Shown piece after piece: positions 60,265 to 64,000 of a stretch of 64,000 nucleotides of DNA (the first letter of the stretch is position 1; the number at the start of each line of letters is the position of its first letter). The stretch is from Aeoliella straminimaris (lineage in GTDB: Bacteria; Planctomycetota; Planctomycetia; Pirellulales; Lacipirellulaceae). The DNA lies in assembly GCF_024054565.1 (NCBI RefSeq), contig NZ_JAMXLR010000024.1, positions 62,001-126,000 on the forward strand, read 5' to 3'. A program made the translations under genes and the position numbers. A model generated the notes under the pieces. That model saw only the letters and a program-made list of their open reading frames with translations. It had not been told where the DNA came from and did no database searches.

Positions 60265-61470
60265 ATGCTTCAATCGAATCAACGCCGAATGTGCCGCGTG
60301 GTGTTTTTGGCCGGCTGCATTCTGCCCACGCTAGCAGTGATGGCGTGGGCCACCTATCAGCGGCTTCCCACCACGGCCGATTCCCGCCTGGCGGTAGTCG
60401 AGCGAATGCTCGGCATGCGAGTCGATGCTAGCTCGGTCGATACGCCGCTGCCCGGCGTGGTGCGGTGCCGCGATCTGCAGTTGGCGAACGTCGAGACCGG
60501 CGAGGTGGTGCTCACCGCCGCGGTGGCCCATGTGCATACCGAAGGCCCGACGCCCCGCGTGCGGCTGTCGGGCGTGAGCCTGGCTGAGGGTGAACTGTCG
60601 CACCTGGCAACGTCGCTGCATCGCACGCTGGAGGTCGATTGGCCGGGAAGCGTCCGGGTGGAGCTGGCCAACGTAGCCTGGCAAGAGAACGCTCACCCCT
60701 CCGCCAGAGAACTGCTCGCCGGTCAGTTGCTGGTGATCACGCTGGAGAGCACTCAGCAGCAAGGCGAGATCACGGGACGCCGCTGCGTGATCGAAACCAA
60801 CGCGGCAGGTCCCCGCATCGAGGTGCTTCGCAACCGTCAAGTCACCCCGCCCGCAACGCGCGTGGTGCTCGATACGGCCGGACAGCAGGTGCCGGCCGAT
60901 TGGCTGGTGTCGCTTGGGGCGCTGGTGGTCGAAGGGGGAGAGCAGGCCACCTTTGCTGGCCAGGCGTCCATCGTCCGCTCCGCAGACCGAACCAGTGGCA
61001 CGCTGTCGGGCGAACTCGCCGGCGTGGCGCTCGCCCAGGCGCTCAGCATTCCGCTAGACACCGTCGGCAACCTGCAGAACCTGAACGTCTACTGGCAGGA
61101 CGGCCGGATCACCTCGGCCGAGGGCGACCTCGTGGCCGAATCGGGCTCGATGCCAGGCGTGTTCGCGCGGACGATCGAATACTATTTGTATCGGGGTACA
61201 CCTCAACCGGGGAGCCAGGCGGCAGACACGGCCACGGTAAAGTTTGGCTGGCTGGGCGCGAGGTTTCGTCTGCGGGAAGACTCTCTTACCCTCTGGCCGC
61301 TGGCCAACGCCGAGTTCGGCGCATGTGTGCTGGATAGTGAGTCGCAGGTGCTGTTCGGCCGCCCGTTGTACTACGCACCGGTCAGCGACGTCGGCACGGT
61401 GCTCACGCACTTTGGTGGCGACCGTGGCGTGGAAGTCTCGGCCCGGCTGCCAAGAGCCTTACGGCGCTAA
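60265..61470 (+). CDS. hypothetical protein with N-terminal membrane anchor
   Basis: 401 residues. One hydrophobic segment (about 12-30, VVFLAGCILPTLAVMAW) serves as an anchor or signal. The rest is beta-rich with repeated short hydrophobic strands, e.g. VRLSGVSLAEGELSHLATSL and VNVYWQDGRITSAEGD-like parts, which recalls AsmA-type or other beta-helical envelope proteins. That relation is a guess. No catalytic motif is seen. It follows aroC on the same strand by 74 bp and is convergent with the DUF4139 gene, with a palindromic repeat between them. Confidence 0.6.
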   Translation: MLQSNQRRMCRVVFLAGCILPTLAVMAWATYQRLPTTADSRLAVVERMLGMRVDASSVDTPLPGVVRCRDLQLANVETGEVVLTAAVAHVHTEGPTPRVRLSGVSLAEGELSHLATSLHRTLEVDWPGSVRVELANVAWQENAHPSARELLAGQLLVITLESTQQQGEITGRRCVIETNAAGPRIEVLRNRQVTPPATRVVLDTAGQQVPADWLVSLGALVVEGGEQATFAGQASIVRSADRTSGTLSGELAGVALAQALSIPLDTVGNLQNLNVYWQDGRITSAEGDLVAESGSMPGVFARTIEYYLYRGTPQPGSQAADTATVKFGWLGARFRLREDSLTLWPLANAEFGACVLDSESQVLFGRPLYYAPVSDVGTVLTHFGGDRGVEVSARLPRALRR

Positions 61471-61506
61471 GAGGATTGCCCTGGTCGCACCCTTGCCCGA
61501 TCCGAG

Positions 61507-61572
61507 CCACGGATCTGCACGGATGAGACACCGAACCGCATTGAGTACTGTGTCCATCCGCGCTGATCCGGT
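61507..61572. repeat. phased palindromic repeat between convergent genes
   Basis: Left arm CACGGATCTGCACGGATGAG with ACAC following; right arm GTGTCCATCCGCGCTGATCC. The arms pair imperfectly across about 18 bases. Within each arm CGGAT recurs every 10 bases. It could serve as a bidirectional terminator. Confidence 0.65.
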
Positions 61573-61586
61573 GCGGAACACTCGGG

Positions 61587-63527
61587 CTATTGCTTGGCCG
61601 GCAAACCGACGATCGACAACTGCTTGTCGTATTCGATTTGCATCGTGTACTTCATCACGAAGCGGTCGACACCCGTGGCGCCGGCCGGCACTTCGACATC
61701 CCAGCGGAGCATCCCCTCTTCGAGGCCACGTTGTTGGTACGCGCGGTCTTCGCTCACGGGCTTGTCGCTCTTCAGCAGCGTAATCGTGATGTCGGCTTCG
61801 CCAGCGGTGGGCATGCGGTCGAGCAGCCGGACCTTGGCTGGGTCGGAGCCGAAGTTCTCGATGGTCAATTCGTACGTGAAGTCGACCACGCGGTTGCCGC
61901 CCTGAATCCGCTCGACCTTGTCGACCAACTCACGCGTAGTGCGTAGCGACGAATCGATGCCCAGGCCCACACCGAATTGCTCGCCGACGCTCACGGTGGG
62001 CACTTCGCCGCGACCGACGAATTCGTCGCCCAGGAACGTGGAGGCGGGGCCTGCCAGCAGCACTTCGTTGCTGGTGTTCGAGGCGCGGGCCTCTTCGTAG
62101 ACGTTGGTAGTAAGCACGGGAATAGCTAGCCGATAGAAGTTGGCCGCCAGCGGATGGGCCGCAATTTGGATCAGCTGCCGGTCGCTACGACTGGGCAGCG
62201 TCATGCGGCTGGCCAGGCGATAACTCACGCTGACCCCCTCACCTTCGACTTGTTGCCGGTCTTCCGGCTTTTTGATCTCGATGCGGGCCGTGTTGTAGTC
62301 GAGAATCTGCATCTTCTGAGCAACTTCGTTCAGAAACCGATCGGCCGATTCGCGATCGCTCGCTGCCCAGCGGGCATCTACCTGCCCGCCGAATCCGCCC
62401 CCAGAAAAATCTGTGGCCGCACCTTGTTGAGCATTGGATTGAACGGCGGTGTTGGCGGTGGGGCTGCCGAACAAGTCATCTGCCGCCTGGTTGGGGGACG
62501 AGCTGCGATTGATGGCGTTGCCACGTACCTGAGCCAGCTGTTCGCGCTGTTGCTCCAGGGCTTGCTTGGCTTGCTTGTAGTTCTTTGCGCCGGCGACCAT
62601 CTGAGCCGCCCCTTCGGCTTGCTCGCGGCCGAGCTTCACGACCAGGGGATCGAGCGACGGGGCCTGCGCAACTAGTGAGGGCGAGGCGGTGGAGAGTGTC
62701 ATTTCGACGTCGGTCCAATCTTCGCCGCTCATTTGCTGGATCGAGGCGTTGTATTCCACCTGCACCTTGTCGCGATCGTTGGTGGCGCGGAGGTTGTAAG
62801 ATGGCGACCACGTGGCGTTGGTTACCAAGTAGCTGAGCTTCATCCCTGCGCCGTCGGCCTGCGCCACGTTCACGAACACTACCGCCTCGCGCAAGGTCTG
62901 GGCCGAACCGGCGGCCACGGTACTTCGCTTGCGCTGCAGCACTTCGAGTTGTCGCTGCAGGTCACGAATCGCCTTGTTGGTTTCCAGTTGGTTGGCCGCG
63001 ATGTTGCTCCGCTGTTCGAAGTTGAAGCTGGTCAGTTCCTTGAGCGTTTCGGCGTTGAGCACGCCGTTCTTCAGCTCTCGATCGGCCGTGACGGTTGTGA
63101 ATTGCTCGAGCTTGTTAAGGTATTGCTGCTGCTCGTTGAGCAGTTGCTGCTCGCGCTGGACGGCGGTCACCTCGTCTTGGACGTCCTGGATCTCTTGGTC
63201 CAGTTCACGGACTTCCTTGCGAACATCCAGCTCCATGGGCCGCACCCGGTAGCGGACCGAGCGAATCTCGACCCCATCTCGCGGCTCGGCGTACAGACTG
63301 CCGGGCAGCACGTTCTGCGGCAGATCGGTAACCACCACTTCGGCCAGCCCGGACACTTCGGCCAAATCGACCGTGCGCGTTACCAAGGCCTGCCCTTGAT
63401 AGACCGTTACGGCAGAAACTTTGCCTTCGGCCACCAAGGCCGCGTCGTCGACCGCGTCGTCGGCCTGAGCTGCGGGTAGGGCTGCCAGCACCAGGATGAC
63501 ACTGAGACTCAGCAAGCTTCTGTTCAT
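61587..63527 (-). CDS. secreted DUF4139 domain protein (mucoidy-inhibitor MuiA-like)
   Basis: 646 residues from the ATG at 63527, with AGGAA upstream. A signal peptide (NRSLLSLSVILVLAALPAAQA) is followed by an N-terminal DUF4140-like part (SAVTVYQGQALVTRTVDL), a long coiled coil (about 110-215, rich in Glu, Gln and Leu), and the DUF4139 domain (about 240-640) with LSYLVTNATWSPSYNLRATN near its start and FTYELTIENFGSDPAKVRLLDRMP near its end. A Gln/Ala/Asn-rich insert (about 320-400) interrupts the domain. Family members are periplasmic or surface proteins of unknown function. A longer frame to 63728 lacks a signal. Confidence 0.85.
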   Translation of the reverse strand: MNRSLLSLSVILVLAALPAAQADDAVDDAALVAEGKVSAVTVYQGQALVTRTVDLAEVSGLAEVVVTDLPQNVLPGSLYAEPRDGVEIRSVRYRVRPMELDVRKEVRELDQEIQDVQDEVTAVQREQQLLNEQQQYLNKLEQFTTVTADRELKNGVLNAETLKELTSFNFEQRSNIAANQLETNKAIRDLQRQLEVLQRKRSTVAAGSAQTLREAVVFVNVAQADGAGMKLSYLVTNATWSPSYNLRATNDRDKVQVEYNASIQQMSGEDWTDVEMTLSTASPSLVAQAPSLDPLVVKLGREQAEGAAQMVAGAKNYKQAKQALEQQREQLAQVRGNAINRSSSPNQAADDLFGSPTANTAVQSNAQQGAATDFSGGGFGGQVDARWAASDRESADRFLNEVAQKMQILDYNTARIEIKKPEDRQQVEGEGVSVSYRLASRMTLPSRSDRQLIQIAAHPLAANFYRLAIPVLTTNVYEEARASNTSNEVLLAGPASTFLGDEFVGRGEVPTVSVGEQFGVGLGIDSSLRTTRELVDKVERIQGGNRVVDFTYELTIENFGSDPAKVRLLDRMPTAGEADITITLLKSDKPVSEDRAYQQRGLEEGMLRWDVEVPAGATGVDRFVMKYTMQIEYDKQLSIVGLPAKQ

Positions 63528-63676
63528 GACAAGTTCCTCATGATTTGAGTAGGGGGAGACCGCTGCACGGATGTTCGACGCCAATGCTGGGGGCGGAGTT
63601 CCAACAGATTGTGTCCGGAGTTGTTGGAATTCTATAATGCCAATAGCTGTTCGCTTGATGCACAGCTGGTTATCGC

Positions 63677-64000
63677 ATGGTGGCTCCCAAGCACAAGACG
63701 CCTCGACACAACTGGCACGCGGCGACAATTGCCGAGGTGCGGGGGACTCTAGGTATCCAGCATTTGGGGCTCACGTCCGACCAGGCCGAAGAGCGGTTGC
63801 AGAAGTTCGGCCCCAATCGACTGCCCCAGGCTCGCCCCACGCCCATTTGGCAGATTGCGTTCAGGCAGTTCGCCAGCCCTCTGATTCTCATCCTTATCGT
63901 GGCGGCCGTTGTGTCGCTTGCCACGCACCCCGACGAGCCAACCGACGCGGCTTTCATCGCCATGGTGTTGGTGCTCAATGCGCTGATTGGCGGTTTCCAG
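63677..64000 (+). CDS. P-type cation-transporting ATPase, N-terminal fragment (window edge)
   Basis: Only the first 108 codons lie in the window. They encode a cation-ATPase N-terminal domain, with VRGTLGIQHLGLTSDQAEERL and FGPNRLPQARPTPIWQIAFRQFASPLILILIVAA leading into the first membrane helix, followed by a second helix. The order and motifs fit the P2 group (Ca2+ or Na+/K+-like pumps). The phosphorylation motif DKTGT lies beyond the edge. It diverges from the DUF4139 gene. Confidence 0.85.
   Translation, partial: MVAPKHKTPRHNWHAATIAEVRGTLGIQHLGLTSDQAEERLQKFGPNRLPQARPTPIWQIAFRQFASPLILILIVAAVVSLATHPDEPTDAAFIAMVLVLNALIGGFQ

Noticed and set aside
1..64000. tRNA, rRNA, insertion sequences or prophage
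   Set aside because: Reading for tRNA T-loop signatures, transposase motifs and phage structural genes gave nothing that stood up; a tRNAscan or profile search could still find a missed tRNA.

Overview
The window looks like a chromosomal segment of a planctomycete, probably of the order Pirellulales. This is inferred from the protein families, not from a database search. Pointers are prepilin-like DUF1559 and TadE/TadG proteins, five secreted proteins with C-terminal PEP-CTERM sorting signals (two with dockerin-like calcium loops), large secreted sulfatases, Hanks-type kinases with added domains, membrane proteins starting with an Asn-Pro-Tyr/Phe-Ala-Ala-Pro tag, and GC-rich coding sequence with short palindromic repeats between genes. 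I see no rRNA, tRNA, insertion sequence, prophage or CRISPR array. One RNA gene, a small SRP RNA, is proposed at about 16.19-16.28 kb.

Layout. 0-5 kb: the end of an unidentified gene, two small genes, a TRIC-type channel, a tadE-tadG-tadE cluster and a DUF1559 pseudopilin. 5.4-11.4 kb: the 2-oxoglutarate dehydrogenase complex on the minus strand (sucA, sucB, lpdA). 11.6-19.1 kb: an LRR protein, a sugar transporter, a small cupin, a YceH/DUF480 protein, the SRP RNA, a BASS-type symporter and a MATE exporter. 19.4-25.5 kb: a PEP-CTERM beta-propeller gene with a frameshift, then two tandem secreted sulfatases, the second broken by a one-base deletion. 25.8-30.6 kb: a DinB-like protein, an ATP-grasp enzyme and a kinase-TIR-ATPase fusion. 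31.4-35.4 kb: an opgG-X-opgH osmoregulated-glucan operon. 35.7-38.4 kb: a cyclase-kinase-sensor fusion. 38.8-42.4 kb: three PEP-CTERM proteins. 42.5-51.1 kb: recQ, a zinc-ribbon membrane protein, several small genes, a nucleoside hydrolase and a PEP-CTERM matrixin. 51.4-64 kb: alaS, a STAS protein, a degenerate GH10-like protein, purC, two tandem zinc-ribbon membrane proteins, aroC, a secreted DUF4139 protein and the start of a P-type cation ATPase.

How it fits together. The suc genes supply a TCA-cycle enzyme complex; purC, aroC, alaS and SRP RNA are housekeeping. The sulfatases, PEP-CTERM and dockerin proteins suggest a cell that handles sulfated polysaccharides and displays proteins at its surface. 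The opg operon points to periplasmic glucan synthesis. Two complex signalling proteins (kinase-TIR-ATPase at 27.4-30.6 kb and cyclase-kinase-sensor at 35.7-38.4 kb) flank that operon. The kinase-TIR-ATPase is the best candidate for an undescribed system: its architecture suggests an immune or stress effector, but nothing in the sequence proves that.

Between genes there are several classes of short repeats: 9-10-bp-phased palindromes, an 8-bp GAGTAGGT type, a 26-bp GAGCCGACGGCGCTAG element and a degenerate 19-20-bp unit containing GGGGTTTT.
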